DNA of 64,000 bases from Nakamurella antarctica (GTDB taxonomy: Bacteria; Actinomycetota; Actinomycetes; Mycobacteriales; Nakamurellaceae). The DNA lies in the NCBI RefSeq assembly GCF_003860405.1, contig NZ_CP034170.1, positions 682,001 to 746,000 of the forward strand, read 5' to 3'. A program made the translations under genes and the position numbers. This document shows, one piece after another, positions 45,443 through 53,098 of the stretch; the stretch's first letter is position 1; each line of letters begins with the position of its first letter. The notes under the pieces were generated by a model. That model was not told the DNA's origin and made no database searches. It saw only the letters and a program-made list of their open reading frames with translations.

Positions 45443-46588
45443 ATGACTGTTCCGCAGTCGTTGCTCGTCGTCGGCCTCGCGCTGGCGTGGTTGATCGTTT
45501 TGGTGCCGATGATCTCCCGCAGGTCCCGCGAAGTGAACGAAAGCGTTGAGGGCAGAGGGTTTCGAGTGCTGCAACGCAATAAAGCCGTCACCGGCCGTAA
45601 TCGATTGCGCCGCAACTCGTTTGCCAGTGAGATCAACTCGGACGCTGGTGAACCTGTGGGCTCCGATCACCCGGAAACGGTGGCGGCCAAGTACCGGCTG
45701 ACGCAGCAAACGCAGGCGGAACGGGATATGGCCGGGGAGTTTGGTATGGCAAAGAAGAACGAGACGAGTGAGCAGGCAACAGCTTTCATGAACGCAGAAA
45801 CGCACCAGTTCGCCCGGATTTCCGGAGATGTCGAGTTCGAAGCCGACAAATTGGCTCCCTCGGATAGTACGGACTCTGACGGCAGCAACTCTGACGGCAG
45901 CAACTCTGACGACAGCAACTCTGACGACAGCGCCTTTGATGGCAGCGCCCCCTACAGCGGTGACCCCGAAGAGGAAGAGGCCGTCGATTTCGAAACTGTT
46001 GACGCTGACTTCGGTGACGACGACCCCGATTACCATTCGGGCACTGAAGATTTCGAATATGACGAAGAAGCCGTGGTTTCCCACCAAACCCATCGTCGTC
46101 AGGGTCGCGGTGGATTCGATCCGGAGGCGGCGGAAGCGGCCCGTCGTTTCCGTTACGCGCAGCGTCAACGAGTCGCGCTGATCCTCCTGGTTGCAACAGT
46201 TGCGTTCACTGCCACGGCAATCATGCTGTCTCCGATGCTGTGGACCGGGGCCGGTGTCAGCGCGGTACTGCTCGCCCTGTACTTGACGTATCTGCGTCGC
46301 CAGGTGCGGGTCGAGCAGGACGTGCAGGAGAGGCGGCTGGCAAGAATGCGGCGTGCTCGGCAGATCCGGCCAGGACGCTACGACGGTGATTACACCGAGT
46401 TCGATGCCGCGCACGAGGACGCGCCGTCCTATGCCGGGGTTGGTCACGGGCACATGGTGAGCCAGGTGCCTTCGCCATCCCACGATCGACGCGGCCGTGT
46501 GGTTGTTGACCTCGAGGATGACGACCCAGGATTCGACGACCTGGAGTACTACGAGCCGATCGTGTACAAGAAGGCTTCCGGCCAGTAG
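45443..46588 (+). CDS. glpR: divisome membrane protein SepX/GlpR
   Basis: The 381-residue protein starts MTVPQSLLVVGLALAWLIVL, a membrane helix typical of the family, followed by a long acidic cytoplasmic region, two further helices (RVALILLVATVAFTATAIML and a second ending ALYLTYLRRQVR), and a C-terminal VVDLEDDDPGFDDLEYYEP. SepX in Streptomyces and GlpR in corynebacteria are partners of the division machinery and of Glp. The acidic region carries a run of Ser/Asp/Asn/Gly repeats. The ATG at 45443 is chosen over a GTG at 45419. The gene order next to glp and rimJ strengthens the call. Confidence 0.85.
   Translation: MTVPQSLLVVGLALAWLIVLVPMISRRSREVNESVEGRGFRVLQRNKAVTGRNRLRRNSFASEINSDAGEPVGSDHPETVAAKYRLTQQTQAERDMAGEFGMAKKNETSEQATAFMNAETHQFARISGDVEFEADKLAPSDSTDSDGSNSDGSNSDDSNSDDSAFDGSAPYSGDPEEEEAVDFETVDADFGDDDPDYHSGTEDFEYDEEAVVSHQTHRRQGRGGFDPEAAEAARRFRYAQRQRVALILLVATVAFTATAIMLSPMLWTGAGVSAVLLALYLTYLRRQVRVEQDVQERRLARMRRARQIRPGRYDGDYTEFDAAHEDAPSYAGVGHGHMVSQVPSPSHDRRGRVVVDLEDDDPGFDDLEYYEPIVYKKASGQ
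45881..45940 (+). repeat. 15-bp Ser/Asp/Asn/Gly-coding repeats in glpR
   Basis: Four consecutive 15-base units of the type GGCAGCAACTCTGAC and GACAGCAACTCTGAC encode the acidic DGSNS/DDSNS repeats of the cytoplasmic region. The unit length keeps the frame, so copy number can vary. Confidence 0.8.
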
Positions 46589-46673
46589 CGTTTGAGTGTC
46601 GCCACTTCGCTGAGCGTCGGACCGCCGTTCAGCGCCGACCCCGTCCCCCAAGAAAGCTGAGGCTCCGTTCCGT

Positions 46674-47456
46674 ATGACAGCTCATGCGCGCGGGGTGTAC
46701 AAGCAGGGCGCCTCCGACATCCGCTTCGACTGGGGACTTGAGGGCGCCGGAGTAATTTCTTCCGGAGCCGGAATAGTGGTGGTCGTGGACGTTCTTTCGT
46801 TCACCACAACGCTGTCTGTAGCGATGGATTACGGAGTCGACGTCTATCCGTATCGCCTGCGGGATGCCTCCGCCGCAGCGTTTGCCGCGTCCAAACACGC
46901 GATCCTTGCCGTGGGCCGGAGCGAAGCAGGCGCATCAGGTGTGTCGCTATCGCCGGCATCGGTTCGGGCGTCCGCATCCGGCGCAGGTCCGCTGGCTAAG
47001 TCGCGGCGGCTAGTGCTGCCGTCACCTAATGGTTCGGCCATTTCCAAAGCGATGGCCGAGCAGGGGGCTGTAGTCCTTGGAGCCAGCTTGCGCAACGCTG
47101 CCGCGGTCGCTGCTTGGATCGATAAGAATCGGCAGGGGCAGTCCGTGGCAATCATCGCTTCCGGTGAGCGTTGGCCGGGAGATCTCCTGCGGCCCGCCAT
47201 CGAAGATATGTGGGGCGCGGGCGCTGTAATCGCTGAGCTGCAATCGTTCCGGAAGATTACGTGTTCGCCCGAGGCTTCCGCTGCTGCTGCCGCGTATCTG
47301 CACGTGAAGGGCACGCTCTTAGAGTCGTTGCAGCAGTGTGCTTCTGGCCGCGAGCTGATCGAAGATGGCCACGGTAATGAGATCGAGGTTGCTGCCGAAG
47401 CTCGCTCATCGATGGTGGTTCCGGTGCTCCGCGGGGAAGCGTTTACCGCTGCCTGA
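46674..47456 (+). CDS. 2-phosphosulfolactate phosphatase family (ComB-like)
   Basis: The 260-residue protein shows the ComB family landmarks: VVVVDVLSFTTTLSVAMDYG, LVLPSPNGSAISKAM, VIASGERWPGD and LRPAIEDMWGAGAV. ComB hydrolyses 2-phosphosulfolactate in coenzyme M synthesis in archaea; bacterial homologues are common where coenzyme M is absent, so the real substrate is open. The start at 46674 has a weak GAGG upstream. It lies between glpR and tRNA-Ala. Confidence 0.85.
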   Translation: MTAHARGVYKQGASDIRFDWGLEGAGVISSGAGIVVVVDVLSFTTTLSVAMDYGVDVYPYRLRDASAAAFAASKHAILAVGRSEAGASGVSLSPASVRASASGAGPLAKSRRLVLPSPNGSAISKAMAEQGAVVLGASLRNAAAVAAWIDKNRQGQSVAIIASGERWPGDLLRPAIEDMWGAGAVIAELQSFRKITCSPEASAAAAAYLHVKGTLLESLQQCASGRELIEDGHGNEIEVAAEARSSMVVPVLRGEAFTAA

Positions 47457-47576
47457 CGTGCTTTCCGCCAGCTTTCTGATGTGGTTCGGCTACGGCTGCG
47501 GCGGCTAGGCCAGCGGATTCGGAGCACCCGCCTCTGGCTGATACTCTAATCTTCGCTCGTGGGTAACTCCACGTGC

Positions 47577-47652
47577 GGGGCTGTAGCGCAGTTGGTAGCG
47601 CGCTTCGTTCGCATCGAAGAGGTCCGGGGTTCGATTCCCCGCAGCTCCACCA
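47577..47652 (+). tRNA. tRNA-Ala (CGC), 76 nt with encoded CCA
   Basis: The sequence folds as a complete cloverleaf: acceptor GGGGCTG/CAGCTCC, D arm GCGC-AGTTGGTA-GCGC, anticodon stem CTTCG/CGAAG with loop TTCGCAT (anticodon CGC, codon GCG), T arm CGGGG-TTCGATT-CCCCG, discriminator A and encoded CCA. The third acceptor pair is G-U, the alanine identity element. A strong terminator starts inside the CCA. Confidence 0.98.
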
Positions 47653-47695
47653 AAAGACCGTTCGAGCCAGCTTTATCGGCTTGGGCGGTCTTTTG
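47651..47695 (+). terminator. intrinsic terminator of tRNA-Ala (copy 1)
   Basis: CAAAAGACCG (47651-47660) pairs perfectly with CGGTCTTTTG (47686-47695), with an inner AGCC/GGCT stem. The T-run makes a classic terminator, readable on both strands. The stem begins two bases before the end of the tRNA CCA. Confidence 0.9.
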
Positions 47696-47761
47696 ATTTA
47701 ACCGGTGAATCGAGTGGGCCCACGGCGAGCGTTAGCGAGGTGGGGATCCCCGCAGCTCCAC

Positions 47762-47806
47762 CAAAAGACCGTTCGAGCCAGCTTTATCGGCTTGGGCGGT
47801 CTTTTG
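47762..47806 (+). terminator. terminator copy 2
   Basis: This is an exact copy of the tRNA-Ala terminator, displaced by 111 bases and carried within the tandem repeat. It would stop any read-through past the first terminator. Confidence 0.85.
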
Positions 47807-47872
47807 ATTTAACCGGTGAATCGAGTGGGCCCACGGCGAGCTTTAGCGAGGTGGGGATCCCCGCAGCTCCAC

Positions 47873-47917
47873 CAAAAGACCGTTCGAGCCAGCTTTATCG
47901 GCTTGGGCGGTCTTTTG
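47873..47917 (+). terminator. terminator copy 3
   Basis: A third exact copy of the hairpin, again displaced by 111 bases. Three in a row give redundant insulation of the downstream region. Confidence 0.85.
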
Positions 47918-48014
47918 ATTTAACCGGTGAATCGAGTGGGCCCATCCGCGAACCCTCTTTGAACCCGAACAGCGGGTCGCCGCCAGCCCAGCGGATCCAG
48001 GAAGATGTGATGTT

Positions 48015-48260
48015 GTGGGCACCTACGCAGTCCAGTCGCCGGCGACAAACCCAGAGCCCACCGTGTGGAGCTTCGACGTCACGGTGAGCACGAATGAGGC
48101 ACTCACCCGCGGGGTGACGGCAGTGCAAGCTCACGGATCCGAAACGACCCACCACAGGGTCGTCATCGGTGGTGAAGCCTCGCTTGAGGAAGCCCACCTC
48201 ATCGCAGCCCAGATGTCGTCGTGTCAGGGCATGTGCACCGGCGTTTATCTCCGCTTGTAA
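48015..48260 (+). CDS. small conserved-looking hypothetical protein
   Basis: The 81-residue protein begins at a GTG preceded by GGAAG and reads like a genuine small actinobacterial protein: WSFDVTVSTNEALTRGVTAV, then HHRVVIGGEASLEEAHLIAA and a C-terminal QMSSCQGMCTGVYLRL with two Cys. No membrane segment is present. I vaguely associate such short 'HRV...AAQM' proteins with mobile or plasmid-borne genes but cannot name a family. It sits directly after the tRNA repeat region, a usual place for integrated DNA. Confidence 0.55.
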   Translation: MGTYAVQSPATNPEPTVWSFDVTVSTNEALTRGVTAVQAHGSETTHHRVVIGGEASLEEAHLIAAQMSSCQGMCTGVYLRL

Positions 48261-48466
48261 GGGCTTCCAAGCTCGGTGAAGTGCTGATCGGTAGTGAAAG
48301 GGGCGTTAGTCCCAGGGCGCAGCGCGAATGGGAGCCGTTCGACCCTGTCTACCACCCGTTGATTCAGAAATTATTAGCACCTACAGGTCGTCCGGATGGG
48401 ATGGCCGCTTCTGCGTCTGAGTGGTGTTTGAATGCAGTCAAAGATCCTACTTAGCAACAACATTCA

Positions 48467-49843
48467 ATGACGCGTACGGGCCAGGTGCGCCTGATCCAGC
48501 GAACCACCAGCAACGATCTCATGGCGTTGGCAACCGAATCTGCGGTAGCCCCGATGCAGGTCGCGGCCATCCTTGTGGTGGATCGTCTGATCACGGTGTC
48601 AGCGCTGCGCGTGGCTCTTGCCGAGCGGATCCTCGCTATTCCTCGGCTCCGGCAGCGGCTGCAGCGGGCGCCTTTCGGGTGCGGCCGCCCGGTGTGGATC
48701 GACGACGCAAACTTCGCCATGGACCGTCATGTTGATGCTCTGGCATGCCCAGCGCCGGGCACAGAAGACGCTCTGCTGGCAGTTGCGGCAACTGCTGCAA
48801 CTCGCCCCTTGCCGCGGGACCACCCACTCTGGTCGCTCACCCTCGTCACAGGATTAGAAGGTGAGAAGAACGCGGCGATCCTCGTCATCCATCACGTTCT
48901 CGCCGACGGCATCGGGGGGTTGGCCGCACTTGCGCTGCTCATCGACGGTGCACCAGCACATCACAAGATCCCGTTCCCGACGCCGCCGCCAACCCGTAGG
49001 GAACTATTTGCCGATGCGACGACCACGCGAATACGTGCGCTCGGGCACCTGCCCGCTGGCATCCGGCTGGCTCTGGATGCCGTTGCCGAGCTGCGCGGGG
49101 GCAAAGTTGGCCGCCTCGCTCGGTGCACCCTCAACCAGCCGACGGGTTCGCGTCGGCAACTAGCGGTGGCCCGTACTGATATGGCCGGGATGGCCGCCGT
49201 CGCCCATGCGCGCGGTGCAACGATCAACGATGTCCTGCTGACAGCCGTCGCCGGTTCGCTGGCTGCTGTGCTGCGGCAGCGGGGCGAATCGGCCGAGACG
49301 TTGGTGCTGTCTGTCCCCGTGTCCAGTAGGGGGGAAAAGGTTTCAACCGCACTGGGAAACCACGTCGGGGCGATGCTGGTCCGGGTATCGACTCGCGGCG
49401 AACCGATCCCTCGGCTACAGGAGATCGCGTGCACCACGCGCGTTCGCCGCCAAGCGGTAGGGCGGGGCGCATCGGCCATCTTGTTGGCCCCCGCCTTTCG
49501 GATGCTTCGGATGGGCCTTTTCCGCTGGCTGGTAGACCGCCAACGGCTGGTGACCACTTTCGTGACGAACCTGTCAGGTTTTCCTTCGCCACTGACTCTC
49601 CTTGGAGCCGTCATCACCGACATCATTCCCATCACTGCTATCACTGGGAATGTGACCGTTGGTTTCGCCGCTCTTTCCTACGCGGGCACCTTCGCGGTAA
49701 CGGTGGTCGCAGACCCGGAACGCTGCCCTGACCTACCCTTTTTAGTGAGTGAGCTGCAGAACCAGCTGACCGATCTCACCGCAGATCGCGGCTATGCCTC
49801 AACCTCCGCCCGCCCGGTCCCCGAGGTGTTCACCCATGAATAG
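48467..49843 (+). CDS. wax ester synthase/diacylglycerol acyltransferase (WS/DGAT) family
   Basis: These enzymes esterify long-chain alcohols or diacylglycerol with acyl-CoA, making storage lipids. The 458-residue protein has the active-site motif VIHHVLADGIGGLAAL (HHxxxDG type) at about residues 140-155, the central GATINDVLLTAVAGSLA and the C-terminal VTNLSGFPSPLTLLGA. The N-terminus (TTSNDLMALATESAVAPMQV) fits the family. The start at 48467 has little ribosome-site support. Its 3' end overlaps the CPBP gene. Confidence 0.87.
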   Translation: MTRTGQVRLIQRTTSNDLMALATESAVAPMQVAAILVVDRLITVSALRVALAERILAIPRLRQRLQRAPFGCGRPVWIDDANFAMDRHVDALACPAPGTEDALLAVAATAATRPLPRDHPLWSLTLVTGLEGEKNAAILVIHHVLADGIGGLAALALLIDGAPAHHKIPFPTPPPTRRELFADATTTRIRALGHLPAGIRLALDAVAELRGGKVGRLARCTLNQPTGSRRQLAVARTDMAGMAAVAHARGATINDVLLTAVAGSLAAVLRQRGESAETLVLSVPVSSRGEKVSTALGNHVGAMLVRVSTRGEPIPRLQEIACTTRVRRQAVGRGASAILLAPAFRMLRMGLFRWLVDRQRLVTTFVTNLSGFPSPLTLLGAVITDIIPITAITGNVTVGFAALSYAGTFAVTVVADPERCPDLPFLVSELQNQLTDLTADRGYASTSARPVPEVFTHE

Positions 49844-50657
49844 TGCGCCGCATGACGCAATCGCCCACCCGTGGATTCAGCGTCACCAGTTCGTCACTTT
49901 CGTAGCGCTCGCATACGCGTTCTCCTGGACGCTGTGGTTGCTGGCCGCGGTGGGAGGTGGGCAGGTGCCGTTCTTGATCGGGGGGCTCGGTCCGATGGTT
50001 GCCGCAGCAACGGTCATTCGATGGACCGGTGGTTCGTTGCGCACCTGGATCAGGCCCGTCTGGCGTTGGCGGGTACCCGTGCGCTGGTGGGCATATTCAC
50101 TCGGCCTGCCGGCTTTGTTGTACGGCGTTATCAGCCTCGTTCTGCAGTTGACCGGCGCGCCGGTCAACTGGTCGCTAGCGTTCTCCCGACTGCCTGACTA
50201 CGCCGCCGCCTTCGCCTTCGTTCTGATCCTCGGCGGGGGATTGGAGGAGCCGGGCTGGCGAGGCTTTGGTCTCCCGCTGCTGCAGAAGCGGCTCCCGCCG
50301 GTCCGCGCGACTTTGTTGCTCGGCTTCGTCTGGGGCGTATGGCATGTGCCGCTCTACGGGCCCGCCGGGTTCGTCATTCCCATGGTGCTGGCCTTCTTCT
50401 ACACGGTGCTGTGGAACCGTACTCGGAGTGTGGGATTGTGCATTTTGCTGCATGCCAGCTTCACACCGGCCCAAGACCAACTGATCCTGATGGCGCGAGA
50501 CAGGGCCTACACGCAGGCGTTGGACGCGCCGGACTTCGTCATCCTCGGTGTCTATGCCGCGGCGGTCATTGTCCTCATTGCACTCACCCAAGGCCGCCTC
50601 GGCGCAGCGCCAGCTATCGTCGAAGCGCTCTCATCACCGAACTCCGAAGAAGCCTGA
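49836..50657 (+). CDS. CPBP family intramembrane metalloprotease
   Basis: The 273-residue membrane protein has about seven hydrophobic segments and the CPBP (Abi/CAAX-like) motifs: EEPGWRGFGLPLLQ, a His in GVWHVPLYGPAG, and LHASFTPAQDQ. The family includes eukaryotic Rce1; bacterial members process peptides or act in bacteriocin immunity. Its start overlaps the WS/DGAT stop by eight bases, with GAGGTG upstream, so translation is likely coupled. It is end to end with a convergent ABC permease gene. Confidence 0.88.
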   Translation: MNSAPHDAIAHPWIQRHQFVTFVALAYAFSWTLWLLAAVGGGQVPFLIGGLGPMVAAATVIRWTGGSLRTWIRPVWRWRVPVRWWAYSLGLPALLYGVISLVLQLTGAPVNWSLAFSRLPDYAAAFAFVLILGGGLEEPGWRGFGLPLLQKRLPPVRATLLLGFVWGVWHVPLYGPAGFVIPMVLAFFYTVLWNRTRSVGLCILLHASFTPAQDQLILMARDRAYTQALDAPDFVILGVYAAAVIVLIALTQGRLGAAPAIVEALSSPNSEEA

Positions 50658-51881
50658 CTATCCCGACTTCCTTGCCAAAGCTGTTTTCAGCGAGACCTTT
50701 TTAGTGTACGAGATGGACCCGTACTGGAACAGGGTTACCGCTAGCCGCAGCATCCCGCCCGCGCAGACGAATAGGAGGGCGATGACTGCAATCGACTCAG
50801 TAAGACCCAGGGTGCCAAGGCCATTGCGCAGCAGCGCGGTGGTGGGCGCGGAGAACGGGAAATAAGTGAAGATCTGCACGATGGCCGAATGCGGATCCGA
50901 GACCACCAGTCCGGCGACGTACAGGGGCACGAAGATCAGCGCCATCAAAACGCCGATAAAGCTGCCAGCTTCTTTTGCGGTCGGCATGGCTGCTCCCACA
51001 GCCACCAAAGTAGTGGTGTACAGGGAGAATCCGCCGAGCAAGAGGAAAAACCCAACAGTGACTCGGGCGGGGTCAATGATGAGGTGCGATAAATCCACAG
51101 ACGGAAGACTCAGCGCATCGCGGAAAAATAGGTAGCCGATTACCACTGGCACAGAGAAGACAATTGCTTGGACAAGTCCCACGAGAAACAACGTAATCAC
51201 CTTGCCGGTGATGAGCGTGGTGGGTTTTAAGGTGGTCAGAATCATCTCTGTGACCCGATTTTCCTTTTCCTCCAGCGTAGAATTTACCATTTGGCCTGCC
51301 AGCAGCATCATGAGTCCGTAGAAGATCAAGATGAACATCAAGGGCGGTATGGCGGAATTGAGACCGCCCGACTCTGTGGCGCCCTGAAAGGTAATGACAG
51401 TAATAGCCGCAGGACGCTCGGCGATGAGGGCCAACTGCGCCGAACCGATCTTTTGCTGCACCGCTTGGCTGAGCATTTCCTGTGCCACCGCGGAGTATTT
51501 TCCGTTTTCGAAAATTCCCCGGTCCGATGCGTAGACCTCGATGGTGTCGACGGTCGGATCGGCGGGGAAGGCAAAGTACGCCTCCGTGGTGCCATCCTTC
51601 ACGCCTTCGATGCCCTGGCCAGGGCTACTGGCCAGTGTGGCCCCGAATCTCAAGGCGATTTGGTCCGAGATCAGGTGAGAATCATCTGTGTACGCAACAC
51701 TAAACTGGGCGCTTTTCTGAGCGTCGGCGGTGCTGCTGGTGGTCGAGTTGCTGATGGAGATCAGTACAAAAATAACCGCGATGGCAGCGGGGAAGGCCAA
51801 TGTCCCGATCCAAAATCTTTTCCTGGAGATGGTCCTAAAAAACTCGAAGGAAATGACAGTGCCTAGGTTGTGGTGGGCCAT
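50658..51881 (-). CDS. ABC-2 type transporter permease (NatB-like)
   Basis: The 407-residue permease has a first helix (FWIGTLAFPAAIAVIFVLIS), a large extracytoplasmic domain of ~160 residues, and five to six helices in the C-terminal half, including the conserved LEEKENRVTEMILTTLKP loop. It pairs with the ATPase gene four bases upstream. NatAB-type exporters extrude Na+ or drugs; the substrate is unknown here. The start at 51881 directly follows the ATPase stop. Confidence 0.87.
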   Translation of the reverse strand: MAHHNLGTVISFEFFRTISRKRFWIGTLAFPAAIAVIFVLISISNSTTSSTADAQKSAQFSVAYTDDSHLISDQIALRFGATLASSPGQGIEGVKDGTTEAYFAFPADPTVDTIEVYASDRGIFENGKYSAVAQEMLSQAVQQKIGSAQLALIAERPAAITVITFQGATESGGLNSAIPPLMFILIFYGLMMLLAGQMVNSTLEEKENRVTEMILTTLKPTTLITGKVITLFLVGLVQAIVFSVPVVIGYLFFRDALSLPSVDLSHLIIDPARVTVGFFLLLGGFSLYTTTLVAVGAAMPTAKEAGSFIGVLMALIFVPLYVAGLVVSDPHSAIVQIFTYFPFSAPTTALLRNGLGTLGLTESIAVIALLFVCAGGMLRLAVTLFQYGSISYTKKVSLKTALARKSG

Positions 51882-51885
51882 CGCT

Positions 51886-52815
51886 TTATACCCCCGAAAG
51901 TTCGCGCTGGTAGGCGACGTTTTGATCCCCGTAGACCCGCAAGAAAACATCGTCGAGCGAGACTTTGGTGACCTCGAAGCCGCGCACCGTCACTCCCGCA
52001 TCGAGCAGTTGCCGCAGGATGTTCGATTCGTCCACGTCCGTGGTCAGGACTAACTCCGCATAGTTTTGCTCCACCAGAGATATCTCGTAGGCCGGAGACG
52101 GCGGGATGCGGCCGGAATATTTGAGCCGAACGATTCTGCCTCCGTAGCGATTCTGAACCTCGTCGACAGTGCCGTAGGCCTCCGTTGTTCCGTTCTTCAG
52201 CAAGAGAACTCGATCGCAGAGCCGTTCCACCTCTTCCATCTGGTGGGTAATCATCACGACTGTCGCGCCAGCCGTTTTCTGGTCGGCGATGATGTCCATC
52301 AAAAGGCGACGATTAACCGGGTCAAAACCCTTGGTGGGCTCGTCCAGAATCAACAGTTCGGGGTCGTTCATAATTGTCACTCCGAGTTGGATCTTTTGCT
52401 GCTGGCCGCCGGACAGCTTGTCCAATTGAAGGCTGGATTTATCCCCGAGAGCCACACGATCCAGGTAACTCAGGGACCACGCTTTGGCCGCGTTGCGATC
52501 CATTCCTTTGAGCCGACCGAAATACGTCATGATGTCGATGACGGGTTCTTTCTTGTACAGGCCACGCTCCTCGGGGAGGTAGCCGAGACGGCTTCCATTC
52601 TCGGGGCTAAACGGCTTGCCATTGATGTGGAGCGTGCCGGACGTCGGCCGGTAGATACCCAGTAACGCCCTGATGGTCGTGGTTTTTCCGGAGCCGTTGC
52701 TGCCGAGGAAGCCGAAGGTCTCGCCCCGCCGGACATCGAAGGACAAATCACTGATCACGGTGTTGTCCCCGAAATCCATCCGAAACCGGTCAATGTGAAC
52801 AAGTGCTTCGTCCAT
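51886..52815 (-). CDS. ABC exporter ATP-binding protein (NatA-like)
   Basis: The 309-residue ATPase shows Walker A GSNGSGKTTTIRALLG, Q-loop LGYLPEERGLYKKEPV, signature LSGGQQQKIQLGV, Walker B LLILDEPTKGFDPV and the switch His in MITHQMEEVE, plus a C-terminal domain of ~90 residues typical of DUF4162-type exporters. GGTGGGGG precedes the ATG at 52815. The frame upstream to 52899 is judged non-coding. Confidence 0.9.
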   Translation of the reverse strand: MDEALVHIDRFRMDFGDNTVISDLSFDVRRGETFGFLGSNGSGKTTTIRALLGIYRPTSGTLHINGKPFSPENGSRLGYLPEERGLYKKEPVIDIMTYFGRLKGMDRNAAKAWSLSYLDRVALGDKSSLQLDKLSGGQQQKIQLGVTIMNDPELLILDEPTKGFDPVNRRLLMDIIADQKTAGATVVMITHQMEEVERLCDRVLLLKNGTTEAYGTVDEVQNRYGGRIVRLKYSGRIPPSPAYEISLVEQNYAELVLTTDVDESNILRQLLDAGVTVRGFEVTKVSLDDVFLRVYGDQNVAYQRELSGV

Positions 52816-53098
52816 AACCCCCACCGTCGTGTTCAGTCGCTCGTCGGGCACCGCCGAGGGCGAAACCTTGGTTCTGGCATCGCATCCCGCGACGGCCATG
52901 TGGGCGGCGATCCTGTCTGTGGCGACCTGACGCTGCCCCGTGCGTCCTTAAGTTTCGCAGGGACGGGCACGTGAGATCAGAGGCAAAAGTCCCCAACGGC
53001 GGCGCGTTGTCGCTCGCGCCGAGCAGACAACCGAGGGTGTCTGACATATTCGGCGGGCAACAAGGCGCCGCTGCTTTTTGGGGATCCGCGCCGAGAGT

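Larger units (their letters stand above)
47637..47944. repeat. three 111-bp tandem copies of the tRNA-Ala 3' end plus terminator
   Basis: The unit starts CCCCGCAGCTCCACCA, the last 16 bases of tRNA-Ala, followed by the terminator hairpin and a ~50-bp tail ending GAGGTGGGGAT. Copy 1 is 47637-47747, copy 2 is 47748-47858, and copy 3 is 47859-47944, truncated after GGGCCCA. Copies 1 and 2 differ at one base (GCGTTAG versus GCTTTAG). Copies 2 and 3 lack the rest of the tRNA and cannot be functional tRNAs. An open frame across the repeat is an artefact. Confidence 0.95.

Noticed and set aside
47637-47944. CRISPR array
   Set aside because: Units are directly abutting 111-bp copies with no variable spacers and no cas genes nearby.
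47740-48087. 115-residue forward open frame with internal repeats
   Set aside because: It is produced by reading through the tRNA-tail repeats and terminators; the 111-bp period is a multiple of three, which keeps it open.
48221-48454. 77-residue forward open frame
   Set aside because: It overlaps the more protein-like 81-residue gene, has no ribosome site and no recognisable sequence.
47577-48466. complete integrated element at the tRNA
   Set aside because: No integrase, phage or transfer gene is present between or after the repeats; only one small unknown gene follows.
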